Shown: piece after piece, positions 44,755 to 53,489 of the stretch
How the letters are laid out: each line of letters starts with the position of its first letter
Position numbering within the stretch: the stretch's first letter is position 1
DNA from: Streptococcus parasanguinis
GTDB taxonomy: Bacteria > Bacillota > Bacilli > Lactobacillales > Streptococcaceae
NCBI RefSeq assembly: GCF_016648855.1
Contig: NZ_JACLQU010000002.1
Coordinates: 19,510-83,509 of the forward strand
Reading direction: 5' to 3'
DNA: 64,000 nucleotides
Program-made: the position numbers and the translations under genes
The notes under the pieces: model-generated
What the model was told of the DNA's origin: nothing
Database searches by the model: none
Seen by the model: only the letters and a program-made list of their open reading frames with translations

Positions 44755-45522
44755 TCACCTAAAATCAAAAACTAATCCAACTTCTATGAACAATAGTACT
44801 GTCCAATGCAAGCTCCTAATCACTTCTTGCAACTTATCAATGACTTCATTGAGAGTTTTAAACATCTTGTTCTTGAACCCTCGCTTCCGAATCTCTGCCC
44901 AGACTTGCTCAATCGGATTCATCTCAGGAGTATAAAGTGGAATGAAAGCTAAGTAAAAGCGCGTTTTTCTCTCTAGAAAGGTCGCTAAACAGTCCTTGCT
45001 TTTACCTCTGGAAGACACCACAGTATCGAGCTCCCAGTGGCCAAAAGTCTCACGATTCCTGACCTCTTTAGGACGTTTGGCAATCGACGTGCCAATCCTA
45101 AATGTCCCACGTGTTTCTTTGGGCTGTCGACTTTTTCCCTTTCGGCGCAGGATGCTTAAATCCAGATCAATCAAACCAGCATAGAGCCAGTTATAGATGG
45201 TTTTAAAAGCTACCATTGGCTTTTGTTCAAGCTGATAGCGACCACAAATCTGTTCAGGTGACCAAGAGGCTTTTAACCCCTTCTCAATTTCCTTTTTCAA
45301 CTTTGGTGTCAAACAAGACTTCCGACCCTTTTGCTTAGCCCTGTGGTCGTACTGTTCCTGTGCTAAGACGGCGTAGTAACCATTTTGGCATCGTCTTAAC
45401 TCTCTTGAAATGGTAGACTTATGAAAGTCAAGTTTACTTGCAATTTGGCAAGATTTTAAACCTAAATCCAAGTAAGTTTCTATCTTTATTCGGTCGGTTA
45501 TGGTAAGATGGGAGTAGCTCAT
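44755..45522 (-). pseudogene. Chimeric transposase, IS30 N-terminus joined to IS630 C-terminus
   Basis: 255 codons in one frame. Residues 1-194 are IS30-type: HLTITDRIKIETYLDLGL, HKSTISRELRRCQNGYY, SPEQICGR and HWELDTVV (first catalytic Asp). At about residue 195 (near 44937) the frame switches to LYTPEMNPIEQVWAEIRKRGFKN, the conserved end of IS630-type DDE transposases. Neither catalytic domain is complete, so it cannot be active. One IS end may lie near 45597 (TTTTTTTGTTGCACTA). Confidence 0.75.
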
Positions 45523-45729
45523 AGTTTTTCCTCGGGTTCTGTTTGTGCGGTTACTTACAGTTTACACCAATGAAACGCTATGAGTTTTTTTGTTGCACTA
45601 TATTTTACAATTTATCATTTGATAAAATCTCAATAAAAAAGACTTAGAATCATGTTAACAATAACATTAATTCCAAATCCTTTTATTATTTATCTTCTAA
45701 CTATATTTAAGATAGATACTTAAATTATA

Positions 45730-46101
45730 TTACTGTTTTTCAAAAGTTCCGTCTGCCACTCGAAAATCACTGTTAACAGTTTCAATTGAATTAAATTGAA
45801 TCTTTAAATATTTTACTTCTTTTTCATCTTTTCCAGGTAATTCAGCTTTAGCACTCGCTGCACTAGAAACCTTTAATTTGACGTATTTCCCAGCGATTTT
45901 CCAAGTACCATCTCTAGATTCGTCTTTATTATTTGTTACTTCTAGTGTTTTATCGCTATTGAAAACGATAGTTGAATCGTGTTTACTATCATACCAAGTA
46001 CCAATAATTTGCTTCTCTGGTCCTGAATTTTGATTCAAGAAAAAGAATACCCCACCGGCAACCGCAAGTACTAAAACAACTAAAGCAATAATTTTTTTCA
46101 T
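45730..46101 (-). CDS. Membrane-anchored hypothetical protein, lipocalin-like
   Basis: A 123-aa protein with an N-terminal anchor (MKKIIALVVLVLAVAGGVFF) and a small beta-rich domain GTWYDSKHDSTIVFNSDKTL, DGTWKIAGKYVKL, typical of the GTW-containing lipocalin-like proteins of Gram-positives. It has no Cys for lipidation. Function is unknown. It lies 141 bp from the large surface protein gene on the same strand. Confidence 0.65.
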   Translation of the reverse strand: MKKIIALVVLVLAVAGGVFFFLNQNSGPEKQIIGTWYDSKHDSTIVFNSDKTLEVTNNKDESRDGTWKIAGKYVKLKVSSAASAKAELPGKDEKEVKYLKIQFNSIETVNSDFRVADGTFEKQ

Positions 46102-46242
46102 TATTTTTCCTCCTATAAATATCTAAAGATATTTATTATTTTTTTCATATACCTAGTTTCACTAAAATCATTAGTAAAAAATCAAATTTTGAATGATAAA
46201 CTTTTATTCACTACTACAATAAGAAATACTTAACTACCTTTA

Positions 46243-49200
46243 TTAATTACGATGTTTCCGTGATACTGAAATACCAAAACTACAAAGAACAATTCCCATT
46301 GCAAATACTAACCAATTCTCAATTGAACTTGTATTAGGCAAGGCTCTATTTGCACCATATTTAGCTTGATTTCCAGCATAGCTATATACTCGTTCATTAG
46401 AAGTACTTTCTGGTATACTCTTTTCTAACGCAGGATTCAGAGAAATCATCTTGTGATCTACTTTATCGTTAAAGACTTCGCTTTGTCTTGTACGAGTATT
46501 TAAATAGGCTTCCCTAACTGCTTCATATTGCGCAGTTGCATACAATTGATCTTGTAGAAGTGTTTTAAGTTTAGCTTCCTCTCTTGCTACATTCTCAAGT
46601 GCTAAACGGTGCTCTTCAACTGCATTGTCATATGCTTCTTTTGCTTTTTTCAAATATACATCAGCATTTTCAAGATGATCTAAAAGTGTTTCTAAAGCAC
46701 CTAAGTGAGTATTTAATTTAGAAATTTCATCCTTAATTTGACTTTCTTTAGCTTTTAACTCTTCAACTTTATTCTGACGGTTTCTGAGTTCTGCTTCATC
46801 CGTAGCTTTTGCAGCTTTAAGATCTGAAAGTACTTTAAGTTCTTTATCCAATTCTGCACGCGCATCTGCTAAAACTTTTTGTTTTGTTTGAATGTCTGCA
46901 TTTAGATTTTCAACTGCTGATTGTGCTTTTGCATAACGAGTCTTGGCAGCAACCAATTGTTGAGAAGCTTCATCTAGATTCTTTTGTGCAAGAGGTGTCT
47001 TATCTGAAATTGAGTTTAATCTTGCAATCGTTTTACGTGTAGTATTTAAGGCTGCCAAGTGTTTTTCATGAATTTTAGTTACTTCATCTAAATTGTTTCT
47101 TGCAGTCTTATCTGTTGCTTTTGCTTTCTCAAGCTCCTCTTTTGCAGTTTCTAATGCTTTTTGCTTAACTTGAAGGTCTGCATTTAAGTTATCCAGAGCT
47201 GTTTGGGCTTTGATATATCTTGTTTCAGCTTCTTCTTTTTGTTGTTTCGCATTGTCGTATTTCTTCTGTGCACTTGGAGTTTGATCAGGAACTGACATTA
47301 ATTCTGCTACAAGTTTTTGAGTTTGTTTCAGATTTTCATTTGAATCTTGATTTTCTAGTTTTGCTTTTTTAAGATCAGATGTAGCTTTTACTTCTGCTGT
47401 TGTAGCCTGGTCTAAATTGTCTTTTGCATTTGCTAAAGCTTGACGCTTGCTTTGAATATCAGCATTTAATTGATCAAGTGCATCTTGAGCCTTATTAAAT
47501 TGGGTTTGTGCTTCATTATAATTTTGTGTAGCGGTTTCCAATTTAGTAGTAGCTGCAGGTGTTTGGTCAGGAGTAGCTTTCAAAGCATCTAATTTTGCTG
47601 TCGTTTCTTTGAGAGCATTTGTACTTGAATCATTTTCTGATTTAGCTTTTTCCAAACGTTTCTGTGCAGAATCATTTGCTGTATTTGCTGCAGTCTGTTT
47701 AGCTTTTGCAGTTGTTAATTCATCCTCCATTTTTGAAGAATCAAATGGAGTAGCTAGAGGTTTAGCAATCCCTTTATCATAATAGTCGTCAATGAACTTA
47801 GAGTGATACTCACCTGTTTGTTCATCTTTGATGTATTCGAAATGGCTAGATTGACCTTTGAATTTGATAAAATGCATTCGACCAACACCACTAGGTGTTA
47901 GGCTATTTGCTACCCCGACTGCTTGTATATTTGAAGGAGCTTTTTCTCCAATCATTAACTTCATGTGACCGAAGCTTGCATGAATATCATTGGTAATGAA
48001 GCTGATTACCGCATCATATACCTCACGATACAATTGAGACATTCTTACTTTACGAGTTTCTTTGGCCTCTGAGTAGTAAGCTCCGTATCCAAGCAAAGTG
48101 TTGTTGAAGTTCATATTTTCTCCAGCCCATGCAATTGAATCTAAACCGTCTTTAGCCAAAGCAGTATAACTGTGACCTGAGCTGTAGGGTTTATTTTCAT
48201 CAGCATAGGCTTTTGCGATATTTTTAACACCTTGAACAGATTCTTTGGTAACTATAAAATCATGGCTTCCCCAGACTTGGTCTTGCAGATTATTTGCGAG
48301 AAGCACATAATATTGACTCAAAGCTTCAATTTGATTCTCGGTTAGGTTATCTAAATCGACAACAGATTCATCAAGGGGTAATACAATATTTTTGTTTGGC
48401 CAACCTTTGATAACAATATTTTGGTGTTCGGGAGAATATTCTGTTTCTGGAGTTCCAAAATCATATTTACTACCGGTGAACCATTTTTGAATAACGTCGT
48501 TTAATGCATTTTTATTTGCATCTGAGTCATCGGAAAGATAAGCCTTGTAGGCATCAATGACATCCTGAGGCAATTGAGGAATAGTGAGATTTTTAATTGC
48601 TGCAATTTGTTTATTGAGCATTTCAACCGCTTGATCAGCCTTCTCTTTATTCTCTTTTGCAGCCTGAGCTGCTGATGTAGCACTCGCTAGTTCATTTGAA
48701 GTTTCATTTACTTTTGCCTCTTCTTGATTTTTCTTAGTAGTTAAGGCTGAAATTTCTGAAGCTTTCTTAGCATCATTTTCTTTAGCTGTTTTGAGCTCTT
48801 CTTCTGCACCAATCTTACTATTTTGTTTATTTACTAAATCATTTGCTTTGCTATCACGATTTGAGATTGTTTGGGTAAGTTGTGATTCAGAAGCATCAAG
48901 ATTACTTTGCGCTGAAACCTTATTTTCTTGAGCTTTCTTTAAATTCTCTTGTGCTTGTTTTTGTTTTTCCTCAGCTGATGACAAGTTTGCTTCCGTTTCT
49001 TGGCTTTTCTTTATTTGATCTGCTTCAACAGATTTTGCATTTTTTAGTGTAGTAGCTTTTTTATTATCTGCTTCTTTGGCACGATCAAGTTCCTGTTTGG
49101 CTGAATTTTCAGTTGCTGCTTTAGCATCTAAATTTTCCTTAGCAGCATCACGTTCTGCTACAATTTCTTCGACGCCGGTACCGTCTAAAACTTTCTGAGC

Positions 49201-50091
49201 AGTTTCTTTCTCTTTTTGAGCCTTCACTAATGCACTCGCTGCTTCATCTGCAACCTTTTTAGCATCTGCTAATTGTTTAGCAGAAACTTGACTAGCACTA
49301 AGTTGCGTTTTTTCATCAGAAGAAGCTTTACTGAGTTCTTCAGCTTTATTTTTGTCTTCGCTAATAGCATTTTCCAAAGCCTTTTTCGCTGCTGATTCTG
49401 CTAATTCTTTTTCAGCTACATCACGTTTTGCTTTGTCTCTTTCAGCAATGATTTCCGATGCTCCAGTACCATCAAGATTTTTTTGAGCAGTTGCTACTGC
49501 TTCCTCAGCTGTCGAAACTTTCTTTTCTTGCTCTGAAATTTTATATTGATCCTTATTAATAACATCTGATTGCTGATTACGTTCTTCCTCAGCTTCTAGA
49601 ACTTTATCAGATGCATCTTTTTGTGATGTTTCCTTTTTCTTAATATCAGCTTTTACTTCTGATATTTCATTCTTCGTTTTTTCAATTTTTTCAGGCGTAG
49701 CTGATTCTTTATTCGCCTCAGCATTCTTTAAGTCAACATTTGCCTCTGTAACTTTTGTTGCAGCAGTTGCTTCCGAAGCCTTAGCGTTTTCTAATGCACT
49801 TTCTTGATTTGAAACCGATTGATCTGTTTCTTCCTTGATTGTTCTTGCTTCTTCTACAACTTCAGAAGTTGGCGTTTTCGTTACGGTTGCAACCCCATTA
49901 TTAACAAATACTCCGTCTACTTGTTTTATATTTGTAGACGAAGGAGTCGTAGATTCAACACTTAATGTTGACTCATTTGGCTGGGTTGCAGTTACTTCAT
50001 CCGCTTGTACAACAGAAATTCCCGCAAAAGCTGTAGCTATTGATACTGCAGATACAGTTGCTTTGATCGTTTTCTTTTTCATAATTCCCAC
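46243..50091 (-). CDS. SEC10/PgrA-type surface exclusion protein / adhesin
   Basis: A 1282-aa wall protein. A signal peptide (KKTIKATVSAVSIATAFAG) is followed by about 450 residues of Ala/Lys/Glu heptads, a globular domain (about 500-770: QDVIDAYKAYLSDDSD, GSHDFIVTKESVQG, SFGHMKLMIGEKAPSN) with the SEC10/PgrA layout, a second coiled-coil region of about 400 residues and a C-terminal anchor. The sorting signal reads ALPNTSS instead of LPXTG, then a hydrophobic segment and KHRN. PgrA proteins are typical of conjugative plasmids and ICEs and limit entry or promote adhesion. Confidence 0.8.
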   Translation of the reverse strand: MGIMKKKTIKATVSAVSIATAFAGISVVQADEVTATQPNESTLSVESTTPSSTNIKQVDGVFVNNGVATVTKTPTSEVVEEARTIKEETDQSVSNQESALENAKASEATAATKVTEANVDLKNAEANKESATPEKIEKTKNEISEVKADIKKKETSQKDASDKVLEAEEERNQQSDVINKDQYKISEQEKKVSTAEEAVATAQKNLDGTGASEIIAERDKAKRDVAEKELAESAAKKALENAISEDKNKAEELSKASSDEKTQLSASQVSAKQLADAKKVADEAASALVKAQKEKETAQKVLDGTGVEEIVAERDAAKENLDAKAATENSAKQELDRAKEADNKKATTLKNAKSVEADQIKKSQETEANLSSAEEKQKQAQENLKKAQENKVSAQSNLDASESQLTQTISNRDSKANDLVNKQNSKIGAEEELKTAKENDAKKASEISALTTKKNQEEAKVNETSNELASATSAAQAAKENKEKADQAVEMLNKQIAAIKNLTIPQLPQDVIDAYKAYLSDDSDANKNALNDVIQKWFTGSKYDFGTPETEYSPEHQNIVIKGWPNKNIVLPLDESVVDLDNLTENQIEALSQYYVLLANNLQDQVWGSHDFIVTKESVQGVKNIAKAYADENKPYSSGHSYTALAKDGLDSIAWAGENMNFNNTLLGYGAYYSEAKETRKVRMSQLYREVYDAVISFITNDIHASFGHMKLMIGEKAPSNIQAVGVANSLTPSGVGRMHFIKFKGQSSHFEYIKDEQTGEYHSKFIDDYYDKGIAKPLATPFDSSKMEDELTTAKAKQTAANTANDSAQKRLEKAKSENDSSTNALKETTAKLDALKATPDQTPAATTKLETATQNYNEAQTQFNKAQDALDQLNADIQSKRQALANAKDNLDQATTAEVKATSDLKKAKLENQDSNENLKQTQKLVAELMSVPDQTPSAQKKYDNAKQQKEEAETRYIKAQTALDNLNADLQVKQKALETAKEELEKAKATDKTARNNLDEVTKIHEKHLAALNTTRKTIARLNSISDKTPLAQKNLDEASQQLVAAKTRYAKAQSAVENLNADIQTKQKVLADARAELDKELKVLSDLKAAKATDEAELRNRQNKVEELKAKESQIKDEISKLNTHLGALETLLDHLENADVYLKKAKEAYDNAVEEHRLALENVAREEAKLKTLLQDQLYATAQYEAVREAYLNTRTRQSEVFNDKVDHKMISLNPALEKSIPESTSNERVYSYAGNQAKYGANRALPNTSSIENWLVFAMGIVLCSFGISVSRKHRN

Positions 50092-50160
50092 CTTTATGAT
50101 AGAGTATTGAGCAAATTATCACTATATAATTATAAACACCCGAATTATACTACATTTTAT

Positions 50161-50176
50161 CAACTTTGTAAAGTTG
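50161..50176. promoter_or_regulatory. Palindrome in the divergent promoter region
   Basis: CAACTTT-gt-AAAGTTG, 7-bp perfect arms, between the PgrA gene and the XRE gene; a likely operator. Confidence 0.5.
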
Positions 50177-50210
50177 TAACCAACCTTTTAAGAACTAGAA
50201 TATAACCTTC

Positions 50211-50231
50211 TAAGACTGTAAAATAGTCTTA
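50211..50231. promoter_or_regulatory. Palindrome just upstream of the XRE gene
   Basis: TAAGACT-gtaaaat-AGTCTTA with 7-bp arms. It precedes the ribosome binding site GAGGTGAG, so it may be an autoregulatory operator. Confidence 0.5.
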
Positions 50232-50242
50232 AGAGGTGAGCA

Positions 50243-50569
50243 ATGTCAGAATTACAAAAGTATATAAGTAAAAGAATACGGATTCTGCGGACACAGTCAG
50301 GAATGACACAGGAACAATTAGAAGAAAAAGCAGATCTTGGTACCAATTATGCCTATAAGCTGGAAAATTTAGAGCCCAATATAAAAATTAGTACGCTTGA
50401 GAAAATTATTGAAGCATTAAATGTTGATTTGCAAACTTTTTTTGATTTAACACTTAAAGAAGAAAGTACTGACTTAGCACAGCTTATTGACACTATTAAA
50501 TCTTTACCAGAGTACAAGCAAAGTAAAGTCATTTCAGCTATTAATACAATTATTAACGAGACAAAATAA
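50243..50569 (+). CDS. XRE-family regulator
   Basis: A 108-aa protein with a helix-turn-helix ISKRIRILRTQSGMTQEQLEEKADLGTNYAYKLEN and a short helical tail. Divergent from the PgrA-type gene, with two palindromes between them, so it probably controls that gene and itself. GAGGTGAG lies upstream of the ATG. Confidence 0.8.
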   Translation: MSELQKYISKRIRILRTQSGMTQEQLEEKADLGTNYAYKLENLEPNIKISTLEKIIEALNVDLQTFFDLTLKEESTDLAQLIDTIKSLPEYKQSKVISAINTIINETK

Positions 50570-50570
50570 A

Positions 50571-50622
50571 AAAGAGTGGAAAAGGATAAGTATAAAAACT
50601 ATTCCTTTCCCACTCTTTTTGT
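50571..50622. terminator. Bidirectional terminator between convergent genes
   Basis: AAAAGAGTGG and CCACTCTTTTT arms with inner AAAGGA/TCCTTT and a loop of about 17 nt. Confidence 0.85.
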
Positions 50623-50639
50623 ACGTAAAAATATGGCTA

Positions 50640-51059
50640 TTAGCTATTGGAGCCTGCGATTCTTGGGTAACCAAACGTCATATCGAGCATGTCTACCTCG
50701 TAATTCTTGATCAATTCCCAGAAATCTGCAACTGATAACGCTGCAACTGATTCATGCCAATTGAATTTAAAAAACAAATCTAAAAGAAAATTAATTACTT
50801 GATGAACTTTGGCTGTCTGTTCTACAGTATCAAATGTAATCAAAATTTTCTCACACAATGGATCAATCAATTCAATTTCAATGCTATCATTTACAAAATT
50901 GAATGACACTTCTTGATCTTGGTCATTCAAGATTGAGATATACTGATCCTCTTCAAATGTTGAATAAAACATTCTAATATTGACTTCTTCATTGTAATTA
51001 ATTAATTCTGAAATATATTGTTGAGTTGAAAAAACTACATACTTTTTATATGTTTTCAT
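50640..51059 (-). CDS. Hypothetical protein of the element backbone
   Basis: A 139-aa acidic protein (MKTYKKYVVFSTQQYISELI). No motif is recognised. It has a good ribosome binding site (GGAGG), a leader with an attenuator-like hairpin, and a promoter similar to that of rep, so it belongs to the plasmid-like core rather than the cargo. Confidence 0.6.
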   Translation of the reverse strand: MKTYKKYVVFSTQQYISELINYNEEVNIRMFYSTFEEDQYISILNDQDQEVSFNFVNDSIEIELIDPLCEKILITFDTVEQTAKVHQVINFLLDLFFKFNWHESVAALSVADFWELIKNYEVDMLDMTFGYPRIAGSNS

Positions 51060-51188
51060 TTTGTTTTCCTCCGATTATTATTAAAAAAATATTTTTCATT
51101 CGTGAATTTTCACGGTGGCCTTACTCTTTTTAATATTATTATTAAACGATTGTTCTTGAGCATCTGCTACCCCCTTTTTTTAAGAAAC

Positions 51189-51222
51189 AAAAAAAAGACA
51201 GTTCACCACTGCCTTTTTTTTC
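51189..51222 (-). promoter_or_regulatory. Attenuator-like terminator in the leader of the 139-aa gene
   Basis: AAAAAAGACAGT-tcacc-ACTGCCTTTTTT. It has a T-run on both strands and lies between the promoter at 51232-51240 and the start at 51059. Confidence 0.55.
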
Positions 51223-51231
51223 TATACTATT

Positions 51232-51240
51232 ATTATGCCA
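51232..51240 (-). promoter_or_regulatory. Promoter of the 139-aa gene, extended -10 TGGCATAAT
   Basis: Reads AAAAAATGGCATAATAATAG on the minus strand, very similar to the rep promoter. Confidence 0.55.
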
Positions 51241-51320
51241 TTTTTTTGTAAAAATAAAAACAACATTTCCATTCCTAAAATAACGATGTTTTTTCTTTTA
51301 TCTTTATTTTTATAAAAATA

Positions 51321-51329
51321 TGGCATACT
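51321..51329 (+). promoter_or_regulatory. Promoter reading into the long leader of the recombinase
   Basis: TGGCATACT preceded by AAAAATA. About 510 bp of untranslated sequence with two large hairpins follows before the next gene. Confidence 0.5.
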
Positions 51330-51372
51330 ATTATTATAAATTAAATTGAATTGAATAAGTAGAGCCATTAGT

Positions 51373-51521
51373 CATATGGGAGAAAGTTTGTTACCGGACA
51401 CGGTTAACATACTTATTTCTCATATGCTAGTCATTGCAAAGGAAAAAACTAAGAAAAAAAGAAAGAAAATCTAAATGGTTATTCTCTACTGAATAACATG
51501 AAGTAAAGAATAACCATTTAG
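51373..51521. repeat. Two large inverted repeats in a 735-bp gene-free region
   Basis: First, CATATGGGAGAAA (51373-51385) faces TTTCTCATATG (51416-51426), with inner GTTACC/GGTTAAC. Second, perfect 15-bp arms CTAAATGGTTATTCT (51471-51485) and AGAATAACCATTTAG (51507-51521) around a 21-nt loop. The following 130 bp is full of GTAAA/AAAG tracts. Together it may be an origin of transfer, a single-strand origin or a structured RNA. The gap 51062-51847 holds no other feature I can name. Confidence 0.6.
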
Positions 51522-51847
51522 TAGATAAAAAAGTAAAGAAAAACGTGTTTAAGGTAAAATAAAAAAGTAAAAATGAAAGTAAATACTAAAAAAATAACTA
51601 GTTTAGCAAAGTAAAAAAATAATGTAATAAAAAAAGTAAAATAGAAAAGTTTTATAAGCTCGAATAAGCAATGACACCTTTATGATCCTTCCAAACATAG
51701 ATCACGGTGAGTACTGAAAATCTATCGCAAACATTAAACTTCAAGAGTTAGCCTCGATGGGAAGTATCAAAAGCATACCCAGCTTTTAAAAAAAGGGTGG
51801 GAGGCAGTTTAACAATAATATGTAATTATTTTAGAAAGGAATGTATA

Positions 51848-52813
51848 ATGCCAAGAAAAAGGAATTCTCTCAAGCACGATTTATTTATTGCAGCTTCAAA
51901 AAATATCACAAACAATCGAACGAGGACAAGCTATAAAAGAGCAATTACTCGATTCACAAAGTGGGCTAAAGAACACAATATTAAGAAAATTTCAGATATT
52001 ACAGAAGAAGTGATTCAATTATATCAACTAGATCTAAACGATGATCCAAAACAATACTCTGTTGCTACCATTCATACTTATTTAGCACCTGTTTGTAAAT
52101 CAGTTGATATCAACATGAATCGTATTAGAAAAGACAAGCGTTCTAGTGACAAAATTATCCGAGGTCGTGTAAAATCAAAAAACTCACAAGGTAAACATCA
52201 AGAAACAGACTCTCGCTTCTCTCGGCTGGTTAATTTTCAGAGGGCAGTTGGGATTCGTAGATCCGAATTAAAAAAATTAAAAGGAAAAGATATTCGAAAA
52301 GATAATAATGGAAATTACTATGTTTTAGTTCAGCGTGGGAAGGGAGGAAAATTTCAACCTCAACTTATTCTTCCTCAGGATGTTCCAGTAGTCCTCGATA
52401 CCTTTAAAAATAAACAAGAGGATGATTATATCTTTACAGATGTGGAAATGAATAATCTAATCAATCTACATGGGATGCGAGCCCAACATGCAAGAGAGTG
52501 TTATTACTTCTACTTGAAGAAACTCCAAGATAATCCTAATTTCAAGGTGAATTTAAAAAATTTTTTAATAGAACGTTGGGAAGTTGGCCACCAAAATTTA
52601 AGAAATAAATCATTAAAGAAATTTGAGAAACAAAAAAAAACCTTCATTAATGAACTAAGAGATGAACCCTATAAAATTCGTGGATCAAACTATAAAAAAG
52701 CCTTAAATTCAGCCATGCCTACAAAATATAATCGTTTAGCCTTGATGGCGGTCTCGGTCTTCCATCTTTCCCATTGGCGTCTATCTGTTACAGTGACGAA
52801 CTATATTCTTTAA
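51848..52813 (+). CDS. Tyrosine recombinase-like protein of the element right end
   Basis: A 321-aa protein with a SAM-like N-terminal domain (TRTSYKRAITRFTKWAKEH) and a catalytic domain with Arg in FQRAVGIRRSELKKLKG, HGMRAQHARECY (HxxR type) and SHWRLSVTVTNYIL (His/Trp region and nucleophile Tyr). It is distinct from the integrase and from the 299-aa recombinase. The ATG at 51848 follows AAAGGA; the 17 residues upstream are not family-like. Role unknown; possibly multimer resolution of the circular form. Confidence 0.7.
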   Translation: MPRKRNSLKHDLFIAASKNITNNRTRTSYKRAITRFTKWAKEHNIKKISDITEEVIQLYQLDLNDDPKQYSVATIHTYLAPVCKSVDINMNRIRKDKRSSDKIIRGRVKSKNSQGKHQETDSRFSRLVNFQRAVGIRRSELKKLKGKDIRKDNNGNYYVLVQRGKGGKFQPQLILPQDVPVVLDTFKNKQEDDYIFTDVEMNNLINLHGMRAQHARECYYFYLKKLQDNPNFKVNLKNFLIERWEVGHQNLRNKSLKKFEKQKKTFINELRDEPYKIRGSNYKKALNSAMPTKYNRLALMAVSVFHLSHWRLSVTVTNYIL

Positions 52814-52880
52814 TGTTTCTCATTTTCTACTAAAAAATAAAGAAAAAAAAACGGAAAAAAACAGTTTTTCAGCGTTTTTA

Positions 52881-52889
52881 TGGCATACT
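52881..52889 (+). promoter_or_regulatory. Promoter of the 99-aa gene, extended -10 TGGCATACT
   Basis: The context is GTTTTTATGGCATACTTAAA, the fourth instance of the shared motif. Confidence 0.5.
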
Positions 52890-52964
52890 TAAAATATGGG
52901 TTGTTGTATGGCTAATAGTTTTAACACATTTTACAGACATGGTATAAATTTAAAGGAGAAAAAG

Positions 52965-53264
52965 ATGTCAATTAAAAATCAGTTACAAAGAGAATTCAAA
53001 GGTTCAAATTTTGAAATTCGTGAAAAATTAATAACAGATACCTATTTCACTAGCTTTTTAGAATACGTTAGTTCACCTGAATCAATCTCAAAATTAATTG
53101 AAGAAGGCTATGCTGATAAAAGAAATCAGTTAGATGAATACATTGATTTTGCACTTTATCATAATTTAATTACTATGCGAAATAGTATTATTCAAGCTAC
53201 TGATCTTGGTTTAGCTTGGGTGTGGTGGGCATATGCACCAGTTGAAGGCGATGATTGGATTTAG
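52965..53264 (+). CDS. Hypothetical protein, right end of the element
   Basis: A 99-aa protein (MSIKNQLQREFKGSNFEIRE ... VWWAYAPVEGDDWI). The start has AAAGGAG; an upstream in-frame ATG at 52896 lies at the transcription start. No family recognised. It is under the promoter motif shared with rep. Confidence 0.6.
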   Translation: MSIKNQLQREFKGSNFEIREKLITDTYFTSFLEYVSSPESISKLIEEGYADKRNQLDEYIDFALYHNLITMRNSIIQATDLGLAWVWWAYAPVEGDDWI

Positions 53265-53334
53265 TTTAAAACATCACCATGCTTTCTGCATAAGGTAAAA
53301 CTAACAAAGGAATTATATAGTCTATTTTGTTGTA

Positions 53335-53373
53335 GAAAAAAATCCCCGCCAAGATCTAACTTGGCGGGGATTT
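53335..53373 (-). terminator. Element-supplied terminator for rplL
   Basis: Perfect 13-bp arms AATCCCCGCCAAG-atctaa-CTTGGCGGGGATT and a T-run on the minus strand, 95 bp inside attR. It caps transcription from rplJL and replaces the displaced host terminator. Confidence 0.85.
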
Positions 53374-53467
53374 GGTGGGAAATAACTCCCCTCTTTAAGA
53401 TTTAAATCACCTTAAGCAATTCTTAACCTTAATATACTAGGCTTTCGCATTCAATTTGCGTTACTCC

Positions 53468-53489
53468 ATTATTTAAGAGTAACTGAAGC
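53468..53489. other. Right attachment site (attR), overlaps the 3' end of rplL
   Basis: 22 bases identical to 18975-18996, covering the stop codon and the last codons of rplL (GASVTLK), so L7/L12 stays intact. Confidence 0.9.

Larger units (their letters stand above)
18975..53489. mobile_element. Integrative element inserted at the 3' end of rplL, about 34.5 kb
   Basis: The boundaries are two direct 22-bp copies (18975-18996 and 53468-53489), the right copy being the end of rplL. An integrase gene starts the element 34 bp inside the left copy. The core TTATTTAAGAGTAAC is the site known for rplL-specific streptococcal integrative elements such as the S. suis 89K island. The element carries a plasmid-like replicon, CBASS, PezAT, a probable invertible module, a bacteriocin cluster and a surface protein. 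No relaxase, coupling protein or VirB4-like gene is seen, so it is not self-transmissible on its own content. It is more AT-rich than the flanks. Confidence 0.9.

Noticed and set aside
45597..45620. Complete IS element around the chimeric transposase
   Set aside because: A possible right end (TTGTTGCACTA) is visible, but no matching inverted end or target duplication was found on the left side.
18975..53489. Relaxase or type IV secretion genes that would make the element a complete ICE
   Set aside because: No open frame shows relaxase (HUH or MobA), VirB4, VirD4 or TraG-like motifs.
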